Assembly: GCF_026283965.1 (NCBI RefSeq)
Contig: NZ_JAPDPD010000006.1
Span: 1-64,000, forward strand
Direction of reading: 5' to 3'
DNA length: 64,000 nt
Source: Dyella subtropica
Lineage (GTDB): Bacteria > Pseudomonadota > Gammaproteobacteria > Xanthomonadales > Rhodanobacteraceae
The first letter of the stretch is position 1. Every line of letters begins with the position of its first letter. The notes under the pieces are model-generated. The model was not told the DNA's origin, searched no databases, and saw nothing but the letters and a program-made list of their open reading frames with translations. Shown in pieces: positions 26,601 through 36,216 of this stretch. The position numbers were made by a program, and so were the translations under genes.

Positions 26601-29600
26601 GAGCCACCTCTCGGCGAGGTCGAAATCGCGTTGGCCGCGCTGTGGCGTGAACTGCTCGGTATCGAACGGATCGGTCGCCATGATCATTTCTTCGAACTCG
26701 GCGGTCATTCGTTGATCGCCATTCGCCTGCTTGGCAGGGTTGGCCAGACATTCGACGCCGCGCTGCCGCTGGTCAGCTTGTTCAATCATCCAACGCTCGC
26801 CAGCTTGGCCAGCACGATCGACGCATCGCGCAAGAGCGGCGAGCGGCCAAAGCTGCCGCCGATTCTGCCTGTCGTTCGCGGCGAGACCGTACCGTTGTCA
26901 TTCGCGCAACAACGGTTGTGGTTCATGGCTCAGCTCGACAACGCCAGCGCGACGTACCACGTCTCGCTGGTGCTGCGCCTGGACGGTGAACTGGATCATC
27001 GTGCGCTTCGCCGCAGCCTCGACCGCCTGCTCTCGCGCCACGAGGCCTTGCGCACCGTTTTCCGTTCGATCGATGGAGATCCGTACGCGACCTTGCTGCC
27101 CGCCAGCACGCCGTTCCCTCTCACCGAATACGACGCACGCGGAGCCGGCGATACGGACGCGCTGCTGGCTCACCATACCTACGAATATGCCCATGCGCCG
27201 TTCGATCTCGAACGCGGTCCATTGATTCGCGCAGGCCTGATCCGCTTGTCCGATCGGCAGCATGCGCTGTTGCTCAGCATGCACCATATCGTCTCGGATG
27301 GCTGGTCCATCAACCTGCTGGCGCGGGAGATCAGTGCGCTGTATGTGGCGTTTTCGCAGCAGCGCCCTGATCCCTTGCCGCCTCTGCCCGTCCAATATCC
27401 CGACTATGCCAGCTGGCAGCGCACGGCACTGACGAGCGAGCGGCTGCAAAACCAGACTGATTATTGGCGAAACGTGTTGGGCGGCGCGCCCGAACTGCTG
27501 AACCTGCCGACCGACAGGCCGCGCCCTCCGCGCCAGTCGTTCGCCGGTGCCGTGGTTCCGGTGCAGATCGATCCCTCACTGACGCTACATCTCAAGCATC
27601 TTTGCCATCAGCACGGGGTTAGTCTGTTCATGCTGCTCACGGCCGCCTGGGCGAGCGTGCTGGCGCGTTTGTCCGGCCAGGACGATGTGCTGATCGGTAC
27701 GCTCTCGGCCAACCGCGAACAACGCGAGACCGAACAGCTGATCGGATTCTTCGTCAGCACGCTGGCTTTGCGCCTCGACCTGTCTGGCGAGCCGGACATC
27801 GCCGAGTTGCTGGCTCGGGTACGTCAAACGATATTGTCCGCTCAGGAAAATCAGTACCTGCCTTTCGAGCAGGTCGTGGAGATTGCGCGTCCTTCACGGC
27901 GGCTGGACCATTCGCCGTTGTTTCAGGTGCTGTTCGCTTGGCAAAGCAATGACAAGAGCACGTTCGATCTGCCGGGCATCGAGGTCGTGCAGGCCGATAT
28001 GTCGCTGGATTCGATCCGCTACGACCTGGAGCTGCACCTGTACGAGAAGGGCGACACGGTCGTCGGGGGCTTGGGCTACTCCACGGCTTTGTTCGACCAG
28101 GCGTCGATCGAACGGCATCGCGGTTACCTGATGGCGATGCTCGATGCGATGGTGGCCAATCCAGGGTTGCTGCCTGAGCAGGTGCCTCTAGTAGGACCTG
28201 ACGAACAGGCGCTGCTGGCGCGCTGGAACGACACCGCGGCGGCCTATCCTCAAGATGATGGCATTCATCGATTATTCGAGCGACAGGCCGAACGTTTGCC
28301 GCAGGCTATCGCGCTGATCCATGGCGAGCAGCAGCTGACCTATGCCGAATTGAACACCCAGGCCAATCAGTGGGCACATCATTTGCGTGCGCTTGGTATC
28401 GGTGCGGATGGATGTGTCGATCAACGCGTCGCGCTATGCGCGGAGCGTGGCTTTGGGATGGTGACTGGCCTGCTGGCTATCCTCAAGGCAGGTGCCTGTT
28501 ACGTACCGCTGGACCCTTCCTATCCGAGCGAACGGTTGCTGCAGATCCTGGCCGAAGCCGGCACCAATTTAGTGCTCTGCGACGCCGCCGGGCGCCATGC
28601 CCTCGGCCCGCAGTCGCTTACTCAGCACCATGTGCTTGACCTGGATGCGTTGCCGAAGCACTGCAGCACGCTTCCGAAAGACGACTTGGCGTCGCCCCAT
28701 GATTCGACGCCGGACCATCTTGCTTACGTCATCTATACCTCCGGCTCCACCGGCACGCCGAAGGGCGTGGCCATGCCTCACCGGCCGTTGCTCAATCTTG
28801 TCCACTGGCAACGGAGGGAGACCGAACGAGCCGGCATGCCCGCACCGCGTACCTTGCAGTTTGCCGCGCTGGGATTCGACGTGGCCTTCCAGGAGATTTT
28901 CACCAGCCTTTGCGTGGGCGCGTCATTGGTTCTCGTCGACTCTCAAACGCGTATGCAGTTCGACCGGTTGATCGAGGTGCTGCGCCGGCAACGCGTGCAG
29001 CGGATGTTCCTTCCCTACATCGCCCTCCAAACACTGGCCGAGACAGTCGACGACCTGCCAGGCGACGCTCCTGACCTATTGCCCGATCTGCGCGAAATCA
29101 TCGTCGCCGGAGAACAACTTCGCCTCACTCCGCAGATCCAGCGCCTTTTCAAGCGGCTGCCGGCCTGTTGTCTGCACAACCACTATGGGCCTACCGAGAC
29201 CCATGTGGTCACCGCGCAGGCATTGTCGCCCGAGGCCATTGCTGACTCGCCAAGTCACGTGCCCATCGGCCGCCCCATCGCCAATTCCCGCGCCTATGTG
29301 CTCGACCGATATGGCTTGCCTGTCCCGCTGGGAGCCGTTGGCGAATTGCATATAGGCGGCGTCGGCATCGCGCGCGGCTATCTTGGTCGAGCCGAGCTCA
29401 CGGCCGAGCGCTTCCTCGACGATCCGTTCGGCACGCACGTCGACGCGCGCATGTATCGCACGGGCGACCTGGCGCGGTATCTGCCAGACGGTCGGTTGGT
29501 ATTCCTGGGCCGCAACGATCATCAGGTCAAAGTTCGAGGTTTTCGCATCGAGCTCGGAGAGATCGAGGCGCGCCTTGCCGAGCACGCGAGCCTGCGCGAA

Positions 29601-32600
29601 TGCGCCATCGTCGCCCGCAACGATGCACGGGGCGAAGTACAGCTGGTCGCTTACGTGGTTCCGCTGGGTCGTTCCGATGATTTGCCGGCAACGCTGCATG
29701 CGTATCTTGGCAGTGTGTTTCCCGCATACATGGTGCCGGCCGCGTTCGTGACACTGGATACGATCCCCTTGACCGCGCACGGCAAGCTGGATCGCCACGC
29801 CCTACCTGCTCCGGATGAGCAGGCCTTTGCCCGTGCCCTCTACGAACCGCCGCAGGGCAAGGTCGAGATGGAACTGGCCAGGTTATGGCAGACCCTGCTT
29901 GGCGTAACGCAAGTCAGTCGGCACGATCATTTCTTTGAACTCGGCGGGCACTCGCTGATTGCCGTGCGGCTGCTCAGCCGAATCGCGCAAACTTTCAACG
30001 TCGAGCTACCACTGGCGACGCTGTTTGCGCAGCCTGTCCTGAGTCGCCTGGCCGAAGCGCTGATCGAACATCGCAGACCAGGCAGCGATGCGGGCTTGCC
30101 GGCCGTTCCGGTGATTGCCCGAGACGGCGTGCTGGCGCTCTCCTTCGCGCAGCAGCGGTTGTGGTTCCTCGCACAACTCGATGGCGTGAGCGCGACCTAT
30201 CACCTGCCGATGGCCCTGCGCCTGCATGGCGCATTGGATGTGACCGCACTGCGCCGCAGCCTCGACCAGTTGTTCGCACGCCACGAGGGCTTGCGCACAG
30301 TGTTTGTCACCGTCAACGGCAAGCCGCAGGTCGAGCTGCTGCCGGCCGACCAAGGCGTGCCGTGGATCGAACACGATGTGTGCGGATCGATCGATGCGCC
30401 TGCCGAGCTGGCACGTATCGTCGAGGAAGAAGCCAGCACGACCTTCGACCTCGCCGCTGGACCGCTGATCCGTGCGCGCCTGATCCGCGTTGACGAACAG
30501 GAACATGTCTTCCTGCTCACGCAGCACCATATCGTTTCCGATGGCTGGTCCATCGGCGTGCTGACGAACGAATTGAGCACGCTGTACGCCGCCTTCCTTG
30601 ACGGGCTTGCCGATCCGTTGCCGCCACTGGACATCCAGTATCCCGACTATGCCGCCTGGCAACGCCAGTGGCTCGCGGGCGAACGCCTGCACGCGCAAGT
30701 CGACTACTGGCGTCGCACGCTAGGTGATGCGCCTACCTTGCTGGCCTTGCCCACCGACCGGCCGCGTCCGCCGCAGCAGCGCTTTGAAGGCCAATTCCTG
30801 CCGGTGATACTGGATGCCGAACTGACCCAGGACCTGAAGCGACTCAGCCAGCAACATGGCACCACCTTGTTCATGACGTTGATGTCCGCATGGGCGATCG
30901 TGCTTGCGCGCTTGTCCGGCCAGGACGACTTGGTGATCGGCACGCCTATCGCCGGCCGTGGCCGTCAGGAGATCGAGCCGCTGATTGGCTTCTTCGTCAA
31001 CACGCTGGCTTTGCGCATCGACATGTCCGGAGCGCCCAAGGTGAGCGACCTGCTTGCTCGCGTTCGCCAGCTCGCGCTGGATGCGCAAGCCCACGCGGAC
31101 CTGCCGTTCGAACAGGTCGTAGACCTCGTACAGCCGCCGCGGCGCATGGATCACACGCCGCTGTTCCAGGTGCTGTTTGCGTGGCAGAACAACGACGAAG
31201 GCGTATTCGCTCTGCCGGGGTTGCGCGTGGAAGCGGAACCGGAAACGTTCGGTTGGGTGAAGTTCGACCTGGAGCTGGCCTTCGGTGAAGCCGACGGCAC
31301 CATCCAGGGCGGATTCAACTACACCACGGCGTTGTTCGACCAGGCCACGATCGAGCGTCATCGCGACTACCTGATCGCGGTGCTCAAGGCGATGGTCGCC
31401 GATGCACGGCAGCCCATCGCACGGATTGACCTGTTGGCGGCCGAGGAACGCCGTTTGCTGCTCGACACCTGGAACCAGACGGAGGCCAGTTATCCAACCG
31501 AGCTGTGTCTACATCAACTGTTCGAGCAACGCGTCCGCGAAGCGCCTGATGCCATTGCTGTGGTGCATGACGGGCAGTCGCTGAGCTATGGCCAACTCAA
31601 TGTGCGGGCGAACCGTTTGGCGCATCGTTTGCGGGCCTTGGGTGTGAGGCCGGATGACCGAGTAGCGCTTTATGTGCAGCGTAGCCTCGAGCTGATCGTG
31701 GGCATGCTGGCCACGATCAAGGCCGGCGGCGCTTATGTGCCGCTGGACCCGACTTATCCCGTTGAGCGCCTGGCGCACATGCTCAGGGATAGCGCACCGG
31801 TCGCCGTGCTTTGTCATGGGACGGCATCGGCCAGCTTGGCGCCTTATGTGGGAGCCAACGTGCCGATGCTGGACCTGCAAGCGGATAGCGAAAGCTGGAG
31901 CTCGATGCCGGCCTGCAATCTCGACGCTACAAGCGTGGGCGTCGGTGCGCGACATTTGGCCTATGTGATCTATACCTCGGGTTCCACCGGTTTGCCTAAG
32001 GGGGTGATGATCGAACACGCCAGCGTGGTCAACGAGGTCAGCGCGTTGAAGGATCATCTCGATCTGCGCGCCACGGATCGGGTACTGCAATTTGCCAATC
32101 TTTCCTTTGATACATCGGTCGAAGAAATCTTCGCAAGCTTGACCAGCGGTGCTGCCCTGGTCTTGCGCACCGACGAGTGGCTGACAGAAGCCGGAGCGTT
32201 CTGGGCGCTGTGTGAGGCGTATCAAATCAGCGTTGTGGATCTACCCGCGCAGTTCTGGGGGCAACTGGCCCTGGCACGCTTCGCTGTACCGTCCGGTGTG
32301 CGCTGGGTGGTGAGCGGCGGTGAAGCAATGAGCGAGCAGACAATCCAGGCGTGGGCTTCCGGCAGCGGCCATCGTCCACGCCTGTTGAACACCTACGGGC
32401 CGACGGAAACGACGATCGGTGTCACCGCGCATGAAGTGACGGCGCGACCTGGTGAGGGCCGGGTGATCGGGCGTCCGATGGCCAACACGCGGATGTACGT
32501 GCTCGACGACATGTTGCGTCCGGTGCCGCAGTGTGTAGCCGGCGAGCTGTATATCGGCGGCGTGCAAGTAGCACGCGGCTATCTCCATCGTCCGGATCTG

Positions 32601-34436
32601 ACGCAGGAACGGTTTCTCACCGATCCGTTTCGTCCGGGCGGGCGGCTGTACAAGACCGGCGACTTGGCGCGTTGGCAGGCGGACGGCACGTTGGAATATC
32701 TTGGCCGCAACGACTTCCAGGTGAAGATTCGAGGCTTTCGCATCGAACTGGGCGAGATCGAGGCGCAGCTGGCGAAGGTGCCGGCGGTGCGCGACCTCGT
32801 GGTGCTCGCACGCAACACTGCATTGGGCGAAAAGCAGCTGGTGGCGTATTACACCGGTGATGCATCGGTGCCGGCCCTGCGCGAGCAGGCGGTGCAACAG
32901 TTGCCGGCATACATGGTGCCGGCCGCGTACGTGCAACTGGATGCTTTGCCGCTGACGCCGAACGGCAAGTTGGACCACAAGGCGTTGCCGACACCGGACG
33001 ACGCCTCGTATGCGCATAGCACCTACGAAACCCCGCAAGGCGAGTGCGAGGAAATTCTGGCACGCCTTTGGGCGGAGCTACTGGACGTCGAGCGTGTGAG
33101 CCGCCACGACAATTTCTTCGAACTCGGCGGCCATTCGTTGCTAGTCGTGCAATTGGCGGCACGCATGCGCGAGATCTTCGAGAGGGAAGTGGCGGTACGC
33201 GACGTGTTCCGCTGCCCGGTATTGAAAGATATGGCGAACCTCGTTTCTTCCACTGAGGCCGCTCCGCCGAGCGCGCTCGATCTCAATGCGGAACTCGTAC
33301 TCGACGAAGCCATTCGCGCCTCCGCGCCTACTCAACACGGCACTCGGCCGGCGCATATCTTGTTGACCGGCGCCTCGGGTTTCCTCGGCGCTTTCTTGCT
33401 GTCGTCCTTGCTGAAGCGTACCCGCGCGACCGTCCATTGCCTGATCCGCTGCACCGACGCGGCAGAAGGCCGGTCCAGGCTCGACGCGAATATGCGCCTG
33501 CTCGGGCTGGCTGACTATGACCACTCACGCGTGTCGGTGATTGCGGGTGATCTTGCCCAGCCTCAGCTTGGTTTGAACGATGACCGCTTCAATCACCTCG
33601 CCAGCCTGATCGAAGTGATCTATCACAACGGCGCCTGGGTAAATTCGCTACACACCTACGCGAGCTTGAAAGCCGCCAATGTGCTTGGCACCCAGGAAAT
33701 CCTGCGCCTGGCCGGCCAGGGGGCGCCCAAACACATCCACTACGTTTCCACCCTGAGCACGATCCCTCCGATGGAATCGGCGAGTCCCGATATCACCACC
33801 GAAGCGCAATTGATCGAACATTGGCCCGGCCTGCCTTCCGGCTACGCGCAAAGCAAATGGGTGGCCGAGCGCCTGCTGCGCATCGGCGGCGAGCGAGGCA
33901 TTCCTTTCACTATCTACCGGCCGACGCATATCGCGGGCGCAAGCAGCAACGGCGCGAGCAACGCCAGCGATACCTGGAGCCTGTTCGTGGATGCCTGCCT
34001 GATACTCGAACGGGTACCGAACATCGAAACCAGCATCAACTCCCTACCGGTCGACTACATGAGTGACTGCATCGTGGAGCTATCGCTGCGGAAGGATATG
34101 CACGGTAAAAGCCTCAACCTGGCCAGCCCGCAGTCGTTCATGCTGAGCGAGCTGACCCGGCAGATAGCGGCCATCGAAGAGCTGGCCGTCGAAACTATCG
34201 ATTACCGTCAATGGCGACAGCTGTGTAGTGAGCATCCAGCGACCCGACGATTGGCGTCGGTCATGCCGGCCGAACTTTCGGCACATTCGACTGGACAGCC
34301 GGCATCTTCCCGGATCGAACTGAGCAATGCCGTGATCGAACTCTCCGGCGAAGGCATGCTCTATCCGCCAATGTCAGTCCATCTGCTACGGAAATTCGTA
34401 GATTGGCGCTATCGGCGATGTGTGCAACCCGCTTGA
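23649..34436 (+). CDS. Three-module NRPS with terminal thioester reductase
   Basis: This 3595-residue synthetase has the order C1 (HHLAADG at 148-154), A1 (YTSGSTG at 624), T1 (Ser1021), C2 (HHIVSDG at 1212), A2 (1696), T2 (Ser2102), C3 (2293), A3 (2775), T3 (Ser3163) and a reductase domain (from about 3236; TGASGFLG for NAD(P)H, Tyr3399 and Lys3403 in YAQSK). There is no epimerase or thioesterase. Specificity residues read by eye against GrsA are DMENSGAVNK (A1, near the Orn code DMENLGLINK), DVQFIAHVVK (A2, near Pro DVQLIAHVVK) and DTEDVGTIGK (A3, acidic pocket, basic residue likely). A C domain at the start suggests N-acylation. Expected product: an N-acyl tripeptide aldehyde or alcohol. 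An in-frame ATG at 23688 is an alternative start. Confidence 0.95.
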   Translation: MSLEDRNEWLLQGMNIHPLSSPQLDIYHDQLLKGGAPTYNIGGYLDFFGALNAENFEKAFNFVIKMHDSLRIRLVERGGEVPGQYIAQEVWSSLPFFDFSGRAAPHDDAQTWIRENINTPFDLIGRPLFRCALIKLAKDRFYWFICAHHLAADGWSMDTIFQSFAKIYSAMERQEEPGLEAPSYTRFIESDKSYLKSKQFDKDRKYWLGKYSDIPDPLLSPRHQDHLINQAAASGECRWRLSPALDKNINALAAKHESTRFQVMLGVLYAFFLRLEQRDELTIGLSVLNRKDADFRKTSGMFTNVVPMRLPFDANGSFIDLLKLIAPSLRQDYRHQRFPIGELNKSLGLFKSHRSQIYDLSISYENGGGALIFGDTSAFGVKCTNDYESTPLRLCIRDDLHRKETTMYFIFSRSYFNDEEIKELQDRFTCFTDALLSNPHCPLASLSIVTAKEMEHFASWNATNVAFPSDTCIHELFQRQVEQRPNAVAVLQGRASLTYSELNARANRLAHHLIALGVRPDDRVALCVERSPSMIVGLLAILKAGGAYVPMDPAYPAERLTYVLQDAQPALLLADRSGRLALGALSAPPATLDLDNASSEWAELPAHNPRVGDLCSQHLAYVIYTSGSTGQPKGVMVEHRNVCHQVVALQQAFRLRAEDRLLQFASLAFDMSVEEVFPALLTGATLVLRTDEWLSSPSAFVAFCAEHQLTSLNLPSTFWAQLALAQPELELPLTLRQVSVGGDAMSLSAVSAWLSRTGHRPQLFNAYGPTEATVNATLLHVERALQASSIGHPISNTQIYLLDAHRQPVPIGAVGELYIGGAGVARGYLNRPELTAERFLVDPFSSSPDARMYRTGDLARYLPDGHIEFLGRNDNQVKIRGFRIELGEIEARLANHPAVGETVVLALGEGHDRRLVAYVVAQPDAAGDSSLVGAWRTYLSAELPDYMVPAAFVRLDAFPLTPNGKLDRKALPVPDDQAFARRSYEPPLGEVEIALAALWRELLGIERIGRHDHFFELGGHSLIAIRLLGRVGQTFDAALPLVSLFNHPTLASLASTIDASRKSGERPKLPPILPVVRGETVPLSFAQQRLWFMAQLDNASATYHVSLVLRLDGELDHRALRRSLDRLLSRHEALRTVFRSIDGDPYATLLPASTPFPLTEYDARGAGDTDALLAHHTYEYAHAPFDLERGPLIRAGLIRLSDRQHALLLSMHHIVSDGWSINLLAREISALYVAFSQQRPDPLPPLPVQYPDYASWQRTALTSERLQNQTDYWRNVLGGAPELLNLPTDRPRPPRQSFAGAVVPVQIDPSLTLHLKHLCHQHGVSLFMLLTAAWASVLARLSGQDDVLIGTLSANREQRETEQLIGFFVSTLALRLDLSGEPDIAELLARVRQTILSAQENQYLPFEQVVEIARPSRRLDHSPLFQVLFAWQSNDKSTFDLPGIEVVQADMSLDSIRYDLELHLYEKGDTVVGGLGYSTALFDQASIERHRGYLMAMLDAMVANPGLLPEQVPLVGPDEQALLARWNDTAAAYPQDDGIHRLFERQAERLPQAIALIHGEQQLTYAELNTQANQWAHHLRALGIGADGCVDQRVALCAERGFGMVTGLLAILKAGACYVPLDPSYPSERLLQILAEAGTNLVLCDAAGRHALGPQSLTQHHVLDLDALPKHCSTLPKDDLASPHDSTPDHLAYVIYTSGSTGTPKGVAMPHRPLLNLVHWQRRETERAGMPAPRTLQFAALGFDVAFQEIFTSLCVGASLVLVDSQTRMQFDRLIEVLRRQRVQRMFLPYIALQTLAETVDDLPGDAPDLLPDLREIIVAGEQLRLTPQIQRLFKRLPACCLHNHYGPTETHVVTAQALSPEAIADSPSHVPIGRPIANSRAYVLDRYGLPVPLGAVGELHIGGVGIARGYLGRAELTAERFLDDPFGTHVDARMYRTGDLARYLPDGRLVFLGRNDHQVKVRGFRIELGEIEARLAEHASLRECAIVARNDARGEVQLVAYVVPLGRSDDLPATLHAYLGSVFPAYMVPAAFVTLDTIPLTAHGKLDRHALPAPDEQAFARALYEPPQGKVEMELARLWQTLLGVTQVSRHDHFFELGGHSLIAVRLLSRIAQTFNVELPLATLFAQPVLSRLAEALIEHRRPGSDAGLPAVPVIARDGVLALSFAQQRLWFLAQLDGVSATYHLPMALRLHGALDVTALRRSLDQLFARHEGLRTVFVTVNGKPQVELLPADQGVPWIEHDVCGSIDAPAELARIVEEEASTTFDLAAGPLIRARLIRVDEQEHVFLLTQHHIVSDGWSIGVLTNELSTLYAAFLDGLADPLPPLDIQYPDYAAWQRQWLAGERLHAQVDYWRRTLGDAPTLLALPTDRPRPPQQRFEGQFLPVILDAELTQDLKRLSQQHGTTLFMTLMSAWAIVLARLSGQDDLVIGTPIAGRGRQEIEPLIGFFVNTLALRIDMSGAPKVSDLLARVRQLALDAQAHADLPFEQVVDLVQPPRRMDHTPLFQVLFAWQNNDEGVFALPGLRVEAEPETFGWVKFDLELAFGEADGTIQGGFNYTTALFDQATIERHRDYLIAVLKAMVADARQPIARIDLLAAEERRLLLDTWNQTEASYPTELCLHQLFEQRVREAPDAIAVVHDGQSLSYGQLNVRANRLAHRLRALGVRPDDRVALYVQRSLELIVGMLATIKAGGAYVPLDPTYPVERLAHMLRDSAPVAVLCHGTASASLAPYVGANVPMLDLQADSESWSSMPACNLDATSVGVGARHLAYVIYTSGSTGLPKGVMIEHASVVNEVSALKDHLDLRATDRVLQFANLSFDTSVEEIFASLTSGAALVLRTDEWLTEAGAFWALCEAYQISVVDLPAQFWGQLALARFAVPSGVRWVVSGGEAMSEQTIQAWASGSGHRPRLLNTYGPTETTIGVTAHEVTARPGEGRVIGRPMANTRMYVLDDMLRPVPQCVAGELYIGGVQVARGYLHRPDLTQERFLTDPFRPGGRLYKTGDLARWQADGTLEYLGRNDFQVKIRGFRIELGEIEAQLAKVPAVRDLVVLARNTALGEKQLVAYYTGDASVPALREQAVQQLPAYMVPAAYVQLDALPLTPNGKLDHKALPTPDDASYAHSTYETPQGECEEILARLWAELLDVERVSRHDNFFELGGHSLLVVQLAARMREIFEREVAVRDVFRCPVLKDMANLVSSTEAAPPSALDLNAELVLDEAIRASAPTQHGTRPAHILLTGASGFLGAFLLSSLLKRTRATVHCLIRCTDAAEGRSRLDANMRLLGLADYDHSRVSVIAGDLAQPQLGLNDDRFNHLASLIEVIYHNGAWVNSLHTYASLKAANVLGTQEILRLAGQGAPKHIHYVSTLSTIPPMESASPDITTEAQLIEHWPGLPSGYAQSKWVAERLLRIGGERGIPFTIYRPTHIAGASSNGASNASDTWSLFVDACLILERVPNIETSINSLPVDYMSDCIVELSLRKDMHGKSLNLASPQSFMLSELTRQIAAIEELAVETIDYRQWRQLCSEHPATRRLASVMPAELSAHSTGQPASSRIELSNAVIELSGEGMLYPPMSVHLLRKFVDWRYRRCVQPA

Positions 34437-34550
34437 GCAGCGGCAGTTGCGTAGCCGGTACTGTGGAGTACCCGCAATGTCTTCGTTATTGGGGAATGAT
34501 GGCGGTGACGAAGGGGCGTCTTAAGCCTGGTAGATCGAAGAGAACACACA

Positions 34551-34581
34551 CCGGCCTAGCACCTCAGCGTGCTAAGGCCGG
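34551..34581. terminator. Hairpin between NRPS and efflux operon
   Basis: A 12-bp stem with one bulged base (CCGGCCTAGCAC with GTGCTAAGGCCGG, loop CTCAGC) lies between the convergent NRPS and MFS genes. It probably ends both transcripts, although no U run follows. Confidence 0.45.
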
Positions 34582-34654
34582 GCAAACTTGGCGAGAGTTA
34601 CCAACATGCTTCTGAGGTGCCACCGCAGGCCTGGCGGGCGCGGCACGCGGCGAG

Positions 34655-36184
34655 TCATCGGAAAACCTTTTGCACCAGCGTGACCAGCACGCCAAGGATG
34701 CCCAGCACGGCGATCAGCTTGAAGTGGTCGATGTTTGCCAGCATGGATGCTTGCTGCGCAAGCATCTGCGCGACCTGTGCCGTCGCCATGGCAGCGGCCT
34801 GGCCTGCGTCGACGGTGCTGGCCAGTGCATCCTGCAGGCGCTGAACGGTCGCGGCGTAAATCGGGTTGTCGGGGTTCACCTGCGCGTTGAGCACGCCGTA
34901 GTGCACGGTGGTACGCCACTGCTGGCCCAGCGTGGCCAGGGTTACGCCCAGCGCGATACCGGCCTGCGAGAGCATGCTCTTCACTTGCTGGGCATTGGAG
35001 AATACCGACTCGTCATCTTCCATTTGCCGGAACGTCTGCATTGCGGTTACCGGCAGCACGGTCAGCACGAAGACGCTGTTCATCGCCAGCGCCGGAAGCA
35101 CGTCGAGCCAGAGATTGGCCGAGGAAGTCTGGCCAGCCAATAGGGCGCCGAAAGTGGCCAGCCCGATAAAGCCTGTCACGATGTATTTACGCGGCGACGG
35201 GTATCGAGGCAGGATTTGCGACATGACCGCCCAGGTCACCACGGCAAAGCCCAGTCCCAGCGTCTGGAAGTATCCCGCCGTCTCCCATGAGTAACCCAGC
35301 GTTCGCTGCAACATCATCGGAACGATGTAGTTATTGGCGCCGAGCATGACGTAGGCAAACATGAAGAGCGCAAGGCCGGCCAGGTAGCGGGTATGCAGCA
35401 TCTCGCGGACGTGCAGCAAGGGGTGGGCGCTATCGCGCTGCCGTTGGAAATAGATCATCAGCGCCAGAACGGCCGCGCCGATCGCCACGGCGAGTGAGGC
35501 GGTGTTGCTGTAGAAGTCGTAATACACGCGCTGCAGTGCGTAGAGCAGGACGAAGCTGCCGCCTGCAAGCAGCAGCTGAAGCCACGGATTCGATGCGGAT
35601 CGCTGCTCCGGAATGGTGATGGGAGCGGCCGGTAAGGCGATGCTGCCCAGGGCGAAAGCAAGCAGGCCCAGCACGGCCAGCAGCCAATAAATGGCACTCC
35701 ATGTTTCATGAGAGACCGCCAGCGAAGCCAGCCATGGCGCAGCGGCGGTGCTCAAGGCCAGGCCGGTTGCGAGAAACTTGATGCCGACAAGGCGCTTGGG
35801 GCCGGCAAGCCAGTGATGAATCATCATGCGGGCCGCGGTGAATAGGGGGCCGCCGCCCAGGGCCATCACGATGCGGCCGATCAGGAAGGACTGGAAGTCG
35901 TCGCTGGTTGCGCACAGGACCGAACCGATCACCGAGATCGCCGTGGCGCATTGGATGAAACGGTGTCCGCCGAGCCGTTCGACGAGCCAGCGTTGCATGG
36001 AGATCACCAGGATCGCCACGCTCGCATAGACCGCGGCGATAAGGCTGAAGTCTTCCGGGGTAATGCTCACCTCGCCCATGATCGGGCCGGCAGCGAAGGC
36101 GGTCATGCCCGATTGCAGGTACTCGATCGCAGTGAGCACAAAAATCGTGGCGTAGAGCAGGTGGCCTGGGCTACGCGGAATCAT
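34655..36184 (-). CDS. MFS multidrug exporter, EmrB/QacA (DHA2) type
   Basis: This protein of about 509 residues has 14 hydrophobic segments, the normal length for DHA2 drug:proton antiporters. The start region is MIPRSPGHLLYATIFVLTAIEYLQSG. The motif-C-like GPLFTAARMMIHHW and a long periplasmic loop before the last helix (QRLQDALASTVDAGQ) fit EmrB. AGGAGA lies 8 bases before the ATG at 36184, whereas the in-frame ATG at 36214 has no ribosome-binding site. It is the last gene of an OMF-MFP-MFS operon that would form a tripartite pump across both membranes. It faces the NRPS, so export of the peptide is possible but unproven. Confidence 0.9.
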   Translation of the reverse strand: MIPRSPGHLLYATIFVLTAIEYLQSGMTAFAAGPIMGEVSITPEDFSLIAAVYASVAILVISMQRWLVERLGGHRFIQCATAISVIGSVLCATSDDFQSFLIGRIVMALGGGPLFTAARMMIHHWLAGPKRLVGIKFLATGLALSTAAAPWLASLAVSHETWSAIYWLLAVLGLLAFALGSIALPAAPITIPEQRSASNPWLQLLLAGGSFVLLYALQRVYYDFYSNTASLAVAIGAAVLALMIYFQRQRDSAHPLLHVREMLHTRYLAGLALFMFAYVMLGANNYIVPMMLQRTLGYSWETAGYFQTLGLGFAVVTWAVMSQILPRYPSPRKYIVTGFIGLATFGALLAGQTSSANLWLDVLPALAMNSVFVLTVLPVTAMQTFRQMEDDESVFSNAQQVKSMLSQAGIALGVTLATLGQQWRTTVHYGVLNAQVNPDNPIYAATVQRLQDALASTVDAGQAAAMATAQVAQMLAQQASMLANIDHFKLIAVLGILGVLVTLVQKVFR

Positions 36185-36216
36185 GGCGAGGTTCTCCTGG
36201 GTCACATCGGCCATCG

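Noticed and set aside
23649-34436. Siderophore synthetase
   Set aside because: The Orn-like A1 code would fit, but there is no ornithine hydroxylase, TonB receptor, MbtH or Fur box nearby.
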